A stretch of 64,000 nucleotides of DNA from Acinetobacter lwoffii (GTDB lineage Bacteria; Pseudomonadota; Gammaproteobacteria; Pseudomonadales; Moraxellaceae). The stretch spans positions 62,001 through 126,000 of the forward strand of contig NZ_JAMXXN010000004.1 of the NCBI RefSeq assembly GCF_024129435.1, given 5' to 3'. The position numbers were made by a program, and so were the translations under genes. Below the pieces are notes generated by a model, which was not told the DNA's origin, did not search any database, and was given only the letters and a program-made list of their open reading frames with translations. Positions 1-10,600 of the stretch are shown one piece after another (the first letter of the stretch is position 1; every line of letters starts with the position of its first letter).

Positions 1-215
1 GCTTTATTGGCAGGCGCACGCTCACGCGAAATTTTATTTGCCAGATCAGCGACCTGCTGCAAGGCATTCAATTGTTGATAGGTTTGTCTGGATTTTAAAT
101 AACTTTGACTACTACTCACAATTAAGGGAATACAGATGCAAAGCAAACATAAAATAATAATCGACATCGACCAGTACAAACGTTTACTGATCCACTCAGA
201 GCGTAAGGTATTCAT
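1..215 (-). CDS. N-terminal part of a membrane-anchored protein (partial)
   Basis: The reading frame starts at an ATG at 215 and runs off the left edge, giving 71 residues. It has a short basic N-terminus, one strong hydrophobic segment (about residues 15-35), and then a polar, probably periplasmic stretch containing ISRERAPANK. That pattern (N-terminal membrane helix followed by an ERxPAN-type segment) is common in membrane-bound sensor or GGDEF signalling proteins, but no catalytic domain is visible, so the function is not assigned. No clear Shine-Dalgarno sequence precedes the ATG. Confidence 0.5.
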   Translation of the reverse strand, partial: MNTLRSEWISKRLYWSMSIIILCLLCICIPLIVSSSQSYLKSRQTYQQLNALQQVADLANKISRERAPANK

Positions 216-475
216 GCTGTTGTATTACGCCCCAATATGACAAGCAAAGCTAAATAGATTGATTATTATACAAATAAAACAGGATGGTCTTAAAGCCTTT
301 AGTCTTACTTCACTTATGTTTTTAATGAATTTTTATCATCTATTATTTTCAGATACTTAAGTTAGTTCATTTGAAACTTTAATGCAGGGTTTCATAACCA
401 CAATTCCCTATAAAGTCTTACAAAAGCAAGGGAATTTAAGCAGCTAAAAAATATAAAAACTTGCTTTCTGCACTA

Positions 476-504
476 TTTACACCTGCAACAAATAGGTGCA
501 TAAT
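476..504 (+). promoter_or_regulatory. Promoter of small-RNA candidate, with palindrome over the -10
   Basis: TTTACA at 476-481, a 17-bp spacer and CATAAT at 499-504 make a good sigma70 promoter. A perfect 6-bp inverted repeat, GGTGCA-taa-TGCACC (495-509), is centred on the -10, and CACCT/AGGTG form another short inverted repeat in the spacer. Such placement suits a repressor operator; that role is inferred. Confidence 0.5.
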
Positions 505-510
505 GCACCG

Positions 511-610
511 CATTAGGGCGAGTTAAATTATTCCTCAGCAGATATTTTAGTTTACCCGCAAATTTTGGCGAAAAAAGCCCGATTTTCTATGAAAATCGGG
601 CTTTTTTTTA
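511..610 (+). ncRNA. Small-RNA candidate of about 100 nt
   Basis: The region runs from the predicted start (about 7 nt after CATAAT) to a strong rho-independent terminator (stem AAAAGCCCGATTTT / AAAATCGGGCTTTT with loop CTATG at about 576-608, then a T run). It is AU-rich and holds no reading frame with a ribosome binding site. A discrete promoter, short body and terminator are the usual signs of an Hfq-type small RNA. The terminator has T runs on both strands, so it could also stop minus-strand transcripts. Expression is not shown. Confidence 0.4.
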
Positions 611-756
611 GCTATTGAATTTTAGACCTCTATTTTTACTTTTCAATATGCACTATTTTGGTGCTTAAAATTATTCTAATATTTATTTTTCTCATCTTGT
701 TTTGAGTTGAAGGTTTTTTCAGAAACAGAATGATCTGAATTAAAAAATGCGGGACA

Positions 757-851
757 AAAAAAAGCCCAACCTTGGGGAAAGCTGGGCGATAAAACAAAAA
801 ATTGTGGAGAATCAGGCTAAATCACTATGAAAATGTGAACTCTAACTTGAT
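757..851 (-). ncRNA. Small-RNA candidate of about 95 nt
   Basis: On the minus strand a promoter at 886-858 is followed by about 60 nt of AU-rich sequence and a rho-independent terminator (GCCCAGCTT / AAGGTTGGGC stem near 765-789, T run at 764-757). The body contains TTCTCCACA, which could pair with Shine-Dalgarno sequences, and a U-rich stretch before the terminator, as in Hfq-dependent RNAs. The predicted start lies inside a ten-codon ATG frame, so a peptide is unlikely. It converges on the candidate at 511-610. Confidence 0.4.
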
Positions 852-857
852 TTTCAT

Positions 858-886
858 ATTATGTAAAATTCCCCTGAAAATGTAAA
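858..886 (-). promoter_or_regulatory. Promoter of minus-strand small-RNA candidate
   Basis: Read on the minus strand: -35 TTTACA (886-881), a 17-bp spacer and -10 CATAAT (863-858). Hexamers and spacing are the same as in the promoter at 476-504 that drives the converging candidate. Confidence 0.45.
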
Positions 887-1274
887 GCCGATTGCTTCAG
901 TCAAGATTATAAAACATGCCCATTTAGCTCAAAAAACAGACATCTACTCTAAAACCCAAGCTGATGATGCTTTAAAATCAAGCAATCCAATCAAGACATG
1001 AGGCGCCAGACACCTTGCACTTCTTGACAAATTTATGAATTAGCTCACCTATTATTAATTGTTTTAATAGATAAATATATTATAATTAATCGTATTAATT
1101 GATTAAAATAACAACATAATTTCTCCTTAATCTTTAGTCCCGATTCTATATTTAAAGTCTAGATTTTTGTTATACAAGAGTTTTTATATAAAATACCTTC
1201 GGAGCCTAATACTTGAATTTTACACAAAATTAATACAATGATTTAGCTTAAAAAAATAGCGATTTCGAATTGGA

Positions 1275-1302
1275 TTGACTTAATAAATTGTTACAATACA
1301 AT
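1275..1302 (+). promoter_or_regulatory. Promoter of the Omp33-36-type porin gene
   Basis: TTGACT (1275-1280), a 16-bp spacer and TACAAT (1297-1302). The same layout (TTGAC-N16-near TACAAT) precedes the two other porin genes of this window, and each has a TTGTAAC or GTTACAA motif just after the -10. The stretch 890-1270 upstream is very AT-rich and shows nothing else I can name. Confidence 0.55.
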
Positions 1303-1346
1303 ATGTTCAAAAGTTGTACACATCTTGTAACAAAACGGTAAATATC

Positions 1347-2222
1347 ATGAAAAAACTCGGTTTAGCCACTGCTTTATTATTAGCCATGACCGGTGCTCAA
1401 GCATATCAATTTGAAGTTCAAGGTCAATCAGAGTTCATCGACAACACTGCAAATGAACAAGACTTCACTGGTGCAGTTCAAGGTACTTACTACTTCAACA
1501 ATGTTGATGCTTCTAAAGGTCCTTTAGCTGAAGCTGCTTTTTTAAACCAAGCATCTAATGTTTCTGCTGCTTATACATACGGCGAAGACGGACAAGAATT
1601 TGGTGACCGCACTGTACACCATACTTTCGGTGTAAAAGGTGAAGCGTATATCCCGACTAACGTTGTTCCTGCTTATGCAAGCGCTTCTTATAGCCATACC
1701 ATCGCGGATAACAAAGCGGGCGACGTAGACGGCAATGGTGACCGTTATGCATTAGAACTAGGTGCATTACTAATCCCTAACTTCTTGGTTGCTGTGGGTT
1801 ATACCAGCGTTGCTGACCAAACTTCTTATGATGCTTTCAACATGTTTAACAACGGTGTTGCTAAAGCTGCTCTTGAATCTGGCACAATCAATGAAGACCA
1901 AGACGCAATCACTGCCCGCACTAAATATGTAGGCGCGATTGACGGTACTAACATGTCAATTGGTTTTGAAAGTGGCCTGGTTTATGGTGAAGATACTGCC
2001 TACAACTTAGGTACAACTCTTTTCCTTAACCCACAGTTAAGCGTTGGCACATCTTATATGGAATCTAGCTTTGCTGGTTCTCCAGACAAAGCTTGGGGCG
2101 CGAACGTAAACTACTTCATCACTCCTGCTGTTGCAGTTGGCGCATCTTATGTAAATGCAAATGCTGAAGGCCAAGCACTGGATACACAAACGATTGGTGT
2201 AAATGCCAAATTCCGTTTCTAA
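1347..2222 (+). CDS. omp33-36: Omp33-36 family outer-membrane porin
   Basis: A 291-residue outer-membrane beta-barrel protein. The start is the ATG at 1347, because MKKLGLATALLLAMTGAQA is a standard Sec signal peptide ending AQA before YQFEVQGQ; an upstream in-frame codon would add an unlikely leader. The protein ends in KFRF, with the terminal aromatic expected for BAM-dependent insertion. The N-terminal mature sequence and the PLAEAAFLNQASNVSAAY block match the Acinetobacter 33-36 kDa porin, known as a water/solute channel, whose loss is linked to carbapenem resistance in A. baumannii. Two shorter relatives lie at 27534 and 28489. A bidirectional terminator follows. Confidence 0.85.
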   Translation: MKKLGLATALLLAMTGAQAYQFEVQGQSEFIDNTANEQDFTGAVQGTYYFNNVDASKGPLAEAAFLNQASNVSAAYTYGEDGQEFGDRTVHHTFGVKGEAYIPTNVVPAYASASYSHTIADNKAGDVDGNGDRYALELGALLIPNFLVAVGYTSVADQTSYDAFNMFNNGVAKAALESGTINEDQDAITARTKYVGAIDGTNMSIGFESGLVYGEDTAYNLGTTLFLNPQLSVGTSYMESSFAGSPDKAWGANVNYFITPAVAVGASYVNANAEGQALDTQTIGVNAKFRF

Positions 2223-2243
2223 TTTCTGATTAGATTCTGAATC

Positions 2244-2273
2244 AAAAAAGGACGCATATTGCGTCCTTTTTTA
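2244..2273. terminator. Bidirectional rho-independent terminator
   Basis: AAGGACGCA / TGCGTCCTT stem with TAT loop, with A and T runs on both sides. It sits between the converging porin and BCCT transporter genes and can serve both. Confidence 0.75.
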
Positions 2274-2290
2274 TTGTTTTATGACTTCGT

Positions 2291-4261
2291 TTACTCAGGC
2301 GTACGTACCAGACTTAAGAAGTGCAAATGACGTTCATATTGGTCAATGATGTCCTGTAATAGATCTTCTTGCGTCCATTCCATCACATCATAGCCCTGCC
2401 CGCCTTCTCTTAAAAAGACTTCTGCCTGATAGGAATCTACGCCCGCATTCTCCAGTTCAGACATAAAGCTTGGACTTAAAGTCTGGGTGGCATTGACCTG
2501 ATAGATAAAATTAATTTCATCCTGATGATCAACACGGAGCTGTATACCGTCTTCTAGCGGGCTAATCGCCACGTGTAATCGGCGCCGTTTCAATTCACTT
2601 TGAAAGCTGAGAAATGCCTTATTCACTGTATTGTGAATATACTGCTGCACCTCTTCCTGAGTGTGCGGATAATGCATAATCAGGCCTAATCGCTGTTGCC
2701 AGCTGCGTGGATTCTGGATTGCACGCGGGGTGATCCGTGCAGCTTGCAGCGCATGCATTTTGGTGACATCCAGATGTAAGGCTTTGATTAATCCCCAGCA
2801 CATCAGCAGCATAATGAATGTAAATGGCAAAGCACTCATGATCGTGGCCGATTGCAAAGCCTCTAAGCCTCCTGCCAGTAAAAGGATGATAGCCAGTAAA
2901 GCCATGAGTACGGTCCAGAACAGACGCTGCCAGGTCGGTGAATTTTCACTTTTTGCTGTCAGATAATCAGTCACCAATGCTCCTGAATCGGCAGAAGTCA
3001 CAAAGAACAGCATCACCAGTAAAGTCGCAATGATACTGGTCACTGAGCTGAAAGGCAGATTAGCTAAAAATTCGAATAGAGCCACAGAGGAATCACGTTG
3101 AACTGCTTCTAGCAAGCTGGTATTGGCTTCATGCATAATGCTATACAGCGCAGCATTGCCCATAAAGCCCATCCAGATCAGGGTAAATCCAGTCGGGATC
3201 AGCAATACACCCACGATAAATTCACGAATACTGCGCCCTTCCGAGACCCGGGCAATAAACATCCCGACAAATGGCGACCAGGAAATCCACCAGGCCCAGT
3301 ACATGATGGTCCAGCCCCCAATCCAGCCACTTGGCTGATAGGCATACAGATTAAAGGTCATACTGAACAGATTTGAAACATACTGGCCGGCATTCTGAAT
3401 AGTCGTCTGTAACAGATAAATACTCGGACCTGCCACAAAAACAAAAATCAGCAACAGCAGTGCAAGTACCAAATTTAGTTCAGATAAACGTTTAATTCCT
3501 TTGTCTAATCCAAAAAATACGGAAGTCGCCGCCATGGCACTGACCACAATAATCAAAATGACCTGAGTACTGGGTGCCTGTTCAATGCCAAACAAATAGT
3601 TCAAACCTGAATTGATTTGGGTCACCCCGAAACCAAGCGTGGTGGCGACACCAAATACCGTACCAATGGTGGCAAAGGTATCGACGCCATCTCCAATCGG
3701 GCCATAGATCTTTTGACCAATCAGTGGATATAAGGCCGAACGGATTTTTAAAGGCAATTGATGCCGATAAGCAAAATAAGCTAGCGACAGGCCAACAAGC
3801 GTATAAATGGCCCAGGCATGTAAGCCCCAGTGGAAAAAGGTGACCCGCATAGATTGTTGTGCAGCCAGCACGGTTTCAGGTTCACCGGCAGGTGGCGTGA
3901 CATAATGCATCACCGGTTCGGCCACGCCAAAGAACATCAGGCCAATCCCCATCCCTGCGGTGAATAACATCGCGAACCAGGAGGCACTGCTATATTTCGG
4001 CTGGCTATGGTCGGGCCCCAGTTTGATTTTGCCCATATCCGACAGGGCAATATACACCAGAAGGATGAGAAATATCGCCACCGACAATACATAGAACCAG
4101 CTAAAGGAGGTGGTAATCCACTGGTTCATTTGCTGGGTGAGAACTGAAAAAGTATCGGGTGCAAATACGACCAACGCTAAAAATATCGCAATAATGGCGA
4201 CAGTACTGATAAAAACATTTGGATTGATATTGGCAAACCAAGATGGTTTTGTGGAAGGCAT
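2291..4261 (-). CDS. BCCT family choline/betaine-type transporter
   Basis: Inner-membrane transporter of 656 residues that imports a quaternary ammonium compound, probably choline or a betaine, using an ion gradient. The start is the ATG at 4261, preceded by GGAGGA at ideal spacing; an earlier in-frame codon lacks this. About twelve hydrophobic segments fill the first 500 residues, with the family signature WWISWSPFVGMFIARVSEG near residue 330 and GMGIGLMFFGVAEP near 110. A soluble tail of about 150 residues, ending in acidic and aromatic stretches, resembles the C-terminal extension of BetT-type carriers that respond to osmotic stress. There are no betA, betB or betI genes nearby, so substrate choice is uncertain. 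Confidence 0.85.
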   Translation of the reverse strand: MPSTKPSWFANINPNVFISTVAIIAIFLALVVFAPDTFSVLTQQMNQWITTSFSWFYVLSVAIFLILLVYIALSDMGKIKLGPDHSQPKYSSASWFAMLFTAGMGIGLMFFGVAEPVMHYVTPPAGEPETVLAAQQSMRVTFFHWGLHAWAIYTLVGLSLAYFAYRHQLPLKIRSALYPLIGQKIYGPIGDGVDTFATIGTVFGVATTLGFGVTQINSGLNYLFGIEQAPSTQVILIIVVSAMAATSVFFGLDKGIKRLSELNLVLALLLLIFVFVAGPSIYLLQTTIQNAGQYVSNLFSMTFNLYAYQPSGWIGGWTIMYWAWWISWSPFVGMFIARVSEGRSIREFIVGVLLIPTGFTLIWMGFMGNAALYSIMHEANTSLLEAVQRDSSVALFEFLANLPFSSVTSIIATLLVMLFFVTSADSGALVTDYLTAKSENSPTWQRLFWTVLMALLAIILLLAGGLEALQSATIMSALPFTFIMLLMCWGLIKALHLDVTKMHALQAARITPRAIQNPRSWQQRLGLIMHYPHTQEEVQQYIHNTVNKAFLSFQSELKRRRLHVAISPLEDGIQLRVDHQDEINFIYQVNATQTLSPSFMSELENAGVDSYQAEVFLREGGQGYDVMEWTQEDLLQDIIDQYERHLHFLSLVRTPE

Positions 4262-4433
4262 ACATCCTCCATTTTTTAAAAATTGGATCGACAAACAGCG
4301 TCAAATAATTATTGGTAAGGTCAAAATGATCAGACAGATTCAGTCTATGGGAGCTAGATCTCCTGCTATTTTAGGGTGTGACACGAAATAAAGCCGTTAA
4401 GTTACTGTAACAAATACAATAAAAGAATGAGCT

Positions 4434-5150
4434 TCATTGCTCAGGCGGGTTTTCTCTATTTTTCACATTCTTTTTATGCGGTAGACGTGCGATATATTGC
4501 AAGGCAATTAAGCGGGATACAATCAGCGCCAGATACATCACCCCGACAAACATCTGGATAATCGCCAGCATCCGTGCGACCGGACTGACCGGCATGATAT
4601 CGGACAGTCCTGTTGCAGACTGTACACTGAAACTGAGAAAAATCAGATCCAGCCAGGGTTGATAGGCTTGCAGATCGGAGTCTGAAAAGCTGTACGGCAC
4701 CAAGAGCTGGCAGATACTGTAAAGGAAGGCAAAGCCCCAGGCCAGCAAGGTAAATACTGCGCCAGCGGCAAAGAGTTCATCCTTGGTCAGATAACGGTCA
4801 TGGAACATATAACGTAGCAGGCCATAGGCTGCACTGAAATAAGCACCGGCTTCAAACAGGTTGGCGGTAACATGGATCCAAGTATAATGCAGCCCCAGCA
4901 CAATCAGGGAGGAGAAGAAAATCGCGCCGGCGACAAAGCTGAGTCCTAAAATGGTAAACATCGGAGTCTGGCGAATGACTCTGGCAATCACCAGTAAAAC
5001 CAGAACACCCAGCACCCAGGTTCCCGCCCGATAAGACACGCTTCCATAACTCAATACCGACAAGATCAGGATCAGCAATTGCAGGCACAACAGCCATGCT
5101 GAAGGCAAATGGATAAAGCTGTTCCAGAACTGCTGCAGAGATTGCTTCAT
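4434..5150 (-). CDS. Ion-channel-like membrane protein with an unusual pore sequence
   Basis: A 238-residue inner-membrane protein with about six hydrophobic segments. The start is the ATG at 5150, with AGAAGGG upstream. The C-terminal third has the layout of a two-helix potassium channel pore (Ion_trans_2): a helix, a re-entrant loop reading FSVQSATGLSDIMPVSP, and a last helix. The loop aligns with the TTVGYGDIVP-type selectivity filter, but GYGD is replaced by GLSD, so potassium selectivity cannot be assumed. The gene stands alone between the BCCT gene and actP. It may be a channel or a channel-derived sensor. Confidence 0.6.
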   Translation of the reverse strand: MKQSLQQFWNSFIHLPSAWLLCLQLLILILSVLSYGSVSYRAGTWVLGVLVLLVIARVIRQTPMFTILGLSFVAGAIFFSSLIVLGLHYTWIHVTANLFEAGAYFSAAYGLLRYMFHDRYLTKDELFAAGAVFTLLAWGFAFLYSICQLLVPYSFSDSDLQAYQPWLDLIFLSFSVQSATGLSDIMPVSPVARMLAIIQMFVGVMYLALIVSRLIALQYIARLPHKKNVKNRENPPEQ

Positions 5151-5353
5151 AATGCCCTTCTTGTTGCTCTTCTTGTCACTATCTTTATGTAGGGAACACA
5201 TTGTTATGGTTAGCAGCTTTTAACATAGCATGCTCAAAGCCGCTTGCAGAGATGCGATTTGTATGAAAATTACTGAAATAACACTGCACAAATCCAGCCA
5301 GCTCAATTCAATACGGCGTTTATACTAAAGAAAAAACTTGATGATATCTCCAT

Positions 5354-5381
5354 AAAAAAAGCCCCTGACGGGGCTTTTTTT
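5354..5381 (-). terminator. Rho-independent terminator of the yjcH-actP operon
   Basis: GCCCC / GGGGC stem with a short loop and a T run on the minus strand, 16 nt after the actP stop codon. T runs occur on both sides. Confidence 0.7.
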
Positions 5382-5396
5382 AGCGTAGCGCAGATC

Positions 5397-7103
5397 TTAG
5401 TGATCCGATGCGCCTGAGATACCAATACCGGTTTGTGAGCGTACAAACTGCGCATCAAAGGCTTTGCGTTCTGCCTGAGCCTGTGCCGAATTATCCGTCA
5501 CAGAGAACAACCAGCAGCAGAAGAATGACAATGGCATCGCGAAGATTGCAGGACCATTGAACGGGTTTACTGGCGTATCAGAAATACCCAAAGTATCGAC
5601 CCATACTGCTTTAGACAGCACAATCAAGGTTACTGCGGTTACCAGACCTGCAACACCACCAATCACTGCACCACGTGTCGTCAAGCCTTTCCAGAACATA
5701 GACAATACCAGTACCGGGAAGTTGGCACATGCCGCAACCGAGAATGCCAGACCGACCATGAAGGCTACGTTTTGTTTCTCGAACAGAATCCCGAGAATCA
5801 TTGCAAAGATCGCAAGACCTAAAGTCGCAATCTTAGACATACGTAGTTCAGATTCAGGCGTGGTTTGGCCTTTCTTCAACACGTTGGCATACAAGTCATG
5901 CGAAATTGCTGAAGCACCTGACAGAGTCAAACCAGCAACGACCGCAAGAATCGTGGCAAATGCAACTGCAGAAATGAAGCCCATGAACAGGTCACCACCG
6001 ACTGCATCAGACAGATGAACCGCAGCCATGTTATTACCACCCACCAGTTCCAGCTTGCCAGTCACAGCCATTTTTGCAACATCAAGGAATTGCGGGTTGT
6101 TCGATACATACAGAATCGCACCGAAACCAATGATGAAGGTGAGCAGGTAGAAATAACCAATAAAACCTGTCGCAACCACGACTGATTTACGCGCTTCTTT
6201 GGCATCTTTTACCGTGAAGAAACGCATCAGGATATGTGGAAGACCTGCTGTACCAAACATCAATGCCAGACCTAAAGAAATCGCATCAATCGGATTAGAC
6301 GCTAGACTACCCGGACCCATGATCTTGGTGGCATCTGTCAGGCTCAAGTCATGTACTTTTGAATAAACACCAATCGCCTGTTCAAACATGTTGGTAAAGC
6401 TGAAGCCCACGCCTTTCATGACCATGAATGCCATAAAGGTCGCACCAGACAGCAACATTACCGCTTTGATGATCTGTACCCAGGTGGTTGCCAACATACC
6501 GCCGAAAATTACGTAGGCCATCATCAGCAAGCCAACGATCACGACTGCAATGTTATAGTTCAGACCGAATAGAAGTTTGATCAGCTGACCTGCACCCACC
6601 ATCTGTGCAATCAAGTAGAACGCAACCACCACCAGCGAGCTTAAAGCGGCCAAGGTACGTACCGGCTTTTCCTGCAAGCGGAAAGACACTACGTCTGACA
6701 GGTTATATTTACCCAGGTTACGCAGACGTTCTGCCACCAGGAACAATACGATCGGCCAACCGACCATAAAGCCCAGTGAGTAAAGTAAGCCATCAAAGCC
6801 TGACAGGAACACCATCGCGGAAATACCCAGGAATGATGCTGCTGACATATAGTCACCGGCAATGGCCAGGCCATTCTGGAAACCAGAAATACCGCCACCG
6901 GCCGTATAGAAATCTGTGGTGCTGGTGGTTTGTTTCGCTGCCCATTTGGTAATGAACAGTGTTGCACCGACGAAAATCACAAACATGATAATCGCGTGCC
7001 AGTTGGTCGCCTGCTGTTCTGCGGCACCCAGATCAGGACCAGCGAAAGCCATACCTGAGGCCATTGCGGTTGCAGCAAGGGTAATAAGAGAATTCCATTT
7101 CAT
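5397..7103 (-). CDS. actP: Cation/acetate symporter ActP
   Basis: Sodium:solute symporter family carrier of 568 residues that takes up acetate and related short-chain carboxylates with a cation. I start at the ATG at 7103: AAAAGGA lies about 10 nt upstream and [21 protein letters not shown] is a signal-peptide-like leader, as in E. coli ActP. Thirteen or so hydrophobic segments follow, with [20 protein letters not shown] typical of the family near residue 75. It lies 1 nt after the yjcH stop, so the two are co-transcribed. Acs (18201-20147) would activate the imported acetate, and the neighbouring CrbS/CrbR pair probably controls both. Confidence 0.93.
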   Translation of the reverse strand: MKWNSLITLAATAMASGMAFAGPDLGAAEQQATNWHAIIMFVIFVGATLFITKWAAKQTTSTTDFYTAGGGISGFQNGLAIAGDYMSAASFLGISAMVFLSGFDGLLYSLGFMVGWPIVLFLVAERLRNLGKYNLSDVVSFRLQEKPVRTLAALSSLVVVAFYLIAQMVGAGQLIKLLFGLNYNIAVVIVGLLMMAYVIFGGMLATTWVQIIKAVMLLSGATFMAFMVMKGVGFSFTNMFEQAIGVYSKVHDLSLTDATKIMGPGSLASNPIDAISLGLALMFGTAGLPHILMRFFTVKDAKEARKSVVVATGFIGYFYLLTFIIGFGAILYVSNNPQFLDVAKMAVTGKLELVGGNNMAAVHLSDAVGGDLFMGFISAVAFATILAVVAGLTLSGASAISHDLYANVLKKGQTTPESELRMSKIATLGLAIFAMILGILFEKQNVAFMVGLAFSVAACANFPVLVLSMFWKGLTTRGAVIGGVAGLVTAVTLIVLSKAVWVDTLGISDTPVNPFNGPAIFAMPLSFFCCWLFSVTDNSAQAQAERKAFDAQFVRSQTGIGISGASDH

Positions 7104-7104
7104 C

Positions 7105-7437
7105 TTAGTGGTGTCCTTTTTCATGAGCAATCGCTTCGACTTCACGGATTGCTTCTGCAGTCAATTGATCAAGTTTGTTATTGGCAATGTATGAATACAC
7201 ACCACACAAGATAAACGACAAGACAATGATACCCAGACCGAGTGGAATACCCCACGTGGTCACACCACCTGAAAGTGAAGACAATAGAAATTCTTTGTTG
7301 TAACCAACCAGCAACATGAAACCCACATAGATAAATAGCATAATGCCGGTCAACGTCCAGCTGAGCATACTTTTCTTGCGGACCATTTCCTTGAATTTTG
7401 GATTTTGTAGAATTCGATCTACTTGTACCTCATCCAT
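7105..7437 (-). CDS. yjcH: DUF485 membrane protein YjcH
   Basis: A 110-residue inner-membrane protein with two hydrophobic helices, the usual partner gene of actP. The start is the ATG at 7437, where AGGAG sits upstream; a longer frame begins at 7458 without a ribosome site. The N-terminus ([16 protein letters not shown]) is typical of DUF485. It is transcribed first in the yjcH-actP operon, divergently from the sensor kinase gene. Its exact role in acetate transport is not established. Confidence 0.9.
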   Translation of the reverse strand: MDEVQVDRILQNPKFKEMVRKKSMLSWTLTGIMLFIYVGFMLLVGYNKEFLLSSLSGGVTTWGIPLGLGIIVLSFILCGVYSYIANNKLDQLTAEAIREVEAIAHEKGHH

Positions 7438-7618
7438 AGTTACACTCCTGTAGCCCAACCATGGGCCTACTATTTTTAATTTGAATTATCACTATCACAA
7501 GTTAACAAGATTCGTATGTGCTTGTAATTTAGACTTTGGTCGTTAAAAAATGATCAATTTAAACTGCAGCGTTCATGATGCGCTATCATAGCGGCATGCT
7601 CAGCACACATCAGGCTAT

Positions 7619-10600
7619 ATGAACAGTTGGCTCATCATAGGGGTACTTGCCCTCTATATCGCATTACTCTTTATCTGCGCTTTTTACGGAGAAAAACATG
7701 CCAGCCGGCTGAGTACCCGTGGGCGCATGTTATTGTTCAGTTTAACTTTAGGAGTGTACTGTTCCTCCTGGACCTTTTACGGGGCCACTGGTGCGGCGGT
7801 ACGTGAAGGCATTATTTTCCTGCCGATCTATCTGGGCCCGCTGTTATTCGTGGCTGTGGGCTACGATATCTGGCGCCGTCTGGGACGGGTACGCCAGCAT
7901 CATGCCATTTCCTCAATCGCGGACTTTGTCGCTGCACGCTATGGTAAAAGTGGCCCACTGGCATCCCTGGTGACCATTCTGGCGGTGGTCGCCATTGTGC
8001 CTTATCTGGCCTTGCAGTTACGTGCGATTGCCTTAAGTGCCGCCGTCATTCTGGAACCTTCCGCAGGGGTAACAGGCACGACCAATGGCGTACTGTTTCT
8101 GACTGGGGTTCTGGCAATACTGGCGATGATGTTTGGTACCCGGCAGATTGCCAATACTGAACAGCATGGCGGCCTGATGCTGGCCGTGGCATTTGAGTCT
8201 TTTGTCAAACTCTTCGCCCTGCTGGCAGTTGCCTGTTTCTTTATGTTTGAAGCACCAGAAAATCTGGCACAGATCAGTAGCGATATCAGCACTACTTTTC
8301 ATGATGTACAACTGTTTGGCGTGCCACAAAGTTTCTGGATTCAGACCCTGCTCGCGGCACTGGCCATTATCTGCCTGCCGCGTCAGTTCCATGTAGCTGT
8401 GGTTGAGCTACGTGATGAAAAACATATTCGTGGTGCGCGGCGTTGGTTTGCAGTTTATTTGATTCTGACTACCTTGGCGATTATTCCAATTGCCAGCTGG
8501 GCGCTACATGCTGCACCGCAATATCTGGCCATTCCGGATGTGGCGGTCCTGTCCTTACCACTTAGCTATAATCAGGACTGGTTAACCTTATTGGCATTTC
8601 TGGGTGGTTTCTCTGCCTCTACCGGGATGCTGCTGGTGTCTTCCGTGGCACTGTCAATCATGCTCAGCAATGACCTGATCATGCCGGCGTTGTGGCGTTT
8701 AAAGCTGATTTCCCGGCATGACAAACGCTTGCCGCTGGTGCTGAAATTTACCCGCCGGGTCTGTATTCTGGGCGTGATGTTGATGGGCTTCCTGTTCTTC
8801 AATTTCTTTAATGATATTGACCAGTTGTCGGTTTTTGGTCTGTTGGCATTTAGTGCGGTGGCACAATTCGCCCCTGCCCTGATCGGTGGCCTGTACTGGC
8901 GTGGCGGTAGTAAACAGGGTGTCTATGCTGGACTCCTGACTGGTTTTGCCTTGTGGGCTTATACCCTGCTGTTTCCAACCATTTTGCGAAGCCTGCCAGA
9001 AGCCTATAGCAGCTTTAGCCAAAGCTTGCTGAATCAAGGGCCTTTTGGCTGGAACTGGTTAAGACCGGAAGCCCTGATCGGTTTTGAGTCTTTTGATCCA
9101 CTGACGCATGGCGTAGTTTGGGCACTGGGCTTAAATACCCTACTGTATATCTGGATTTCCCGTATTTTCCGCCCAAGTATTGCCGAACAGATTCAGGCCG
9201 AAAGTTTCTTCTATTATGAAACCAAGCCACTACCCTCGCAGAGTCCTTCTACCGAGGTCAGCTATTCGCATCAGGATGTTGCCCGTTTAAAAGTCGGCGA
9301 TCTGATTACCCTGGCCAAACGCATTACCGGCGAAGGCCCAACCACACGCGCTTTCCAGCAATTCTGTACCCAAAACAGCGTTGAGCTGAATGAAAACAGC
9401 AGTGCCAATGGCATGTGGTGGCGTTTCACTGAACAGTATCTGGCGGGGACTATCGGGGCAGCTTCAGCACGTACCCTGCTTACTACCGCCATGGTCAATA
9501 ATGGCCTGGCCTTGGGTCAGGTCGCCAATATTCTCGATCAGGCCTCGCAATGGCAACGCTTCAATCAGAATCTGATCATGACCATGATTGATCACATGAC
9601 CCAAGGGGTCAGCGTAGTCGATGAAAACATGTGTCTGGTCGCATGGAACAATCAGTATCTGAAACTGTTCGATTATCCGACCGATATTGTCTATGTCGGT
9701 TGTCCAATCGCAGACCTGATCCGTTATAACGCTGAACGTGGTGAATGTGGCCCGGGCTCGGTTGAAGAACATGTACGGAAACGGATTCACTGGATGCAGG
9801 TCGGCAGTGCCCATGAATTTGAACGGATTCGTAAAGATGGCCGCGTCATTCAGATGCGCGGCAATCCGATCGAAGGCGGCGGGTTCGTTACCACTTTCGC
9901 CGATATTACTGCCTTCCGTGAAAATGAAGCCGTGCTTGAAGCCCGCGTTCAGGACCGTACCCAGCAGCTGGCCGATGCATTGTCCGAGCAGCAACTGGCG
10001 CGTGAACAGGCCGATAAGGCCAATATGTCAAAAAGCCGCTTCATTGCAGCCGCCAGTCATGACCTGTTGCAGCCAATGCATGCCGCGCGCCTGTTCAGTA
10101 CCGCACTCGAACAAAGCGTGCAGAATGATGAAGACCGCAAGACCTTACAACAACTGGATCGTGCTTTGCATGGTGCAGAAAGCATGTTGTCTGCCCTGCT
10201 GGATATTGCCCGACTGGAAGGCGGCACCATTCAGCCGAAACGTCAGGCTTATCCGCTGCATGACCTGCTCAGCGATCTGGAACTCCAGTTCAAATCCATC
10301 GCTGCACAGCGTGGTATCAAGTTCAGTGTGCATGATGCACAGTTCTGGATTGATACCGATCCACAATGGATTCGCCGCATTATCCAGAACTTTGTCAGCA
10401 ATGCGTTGCGTTATACTGCCAGAGGTAAAGTGGTGGTCGGTGTATTACGTTCGAGCAGCAGACCGAATCATATCCGTATTGGCGTCTGGGATACTGGCCC
10501 GGGCATTGCCGAAGAACAGCGCATCAAACTGTTTCAGGAATTTGAACGTTGCGGCCACACCTCGCCTTGGGGTGAACAGGGTCTGGGCCTAGGTTTGGCG

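Noticed and set aside
9738..10592. Long alternate-frame ORF inside the hybrid kinase gene
   Set aside because: It is an out-of-frame shadow of the kinase reading frame, with no independent start signals or protein-like domain.
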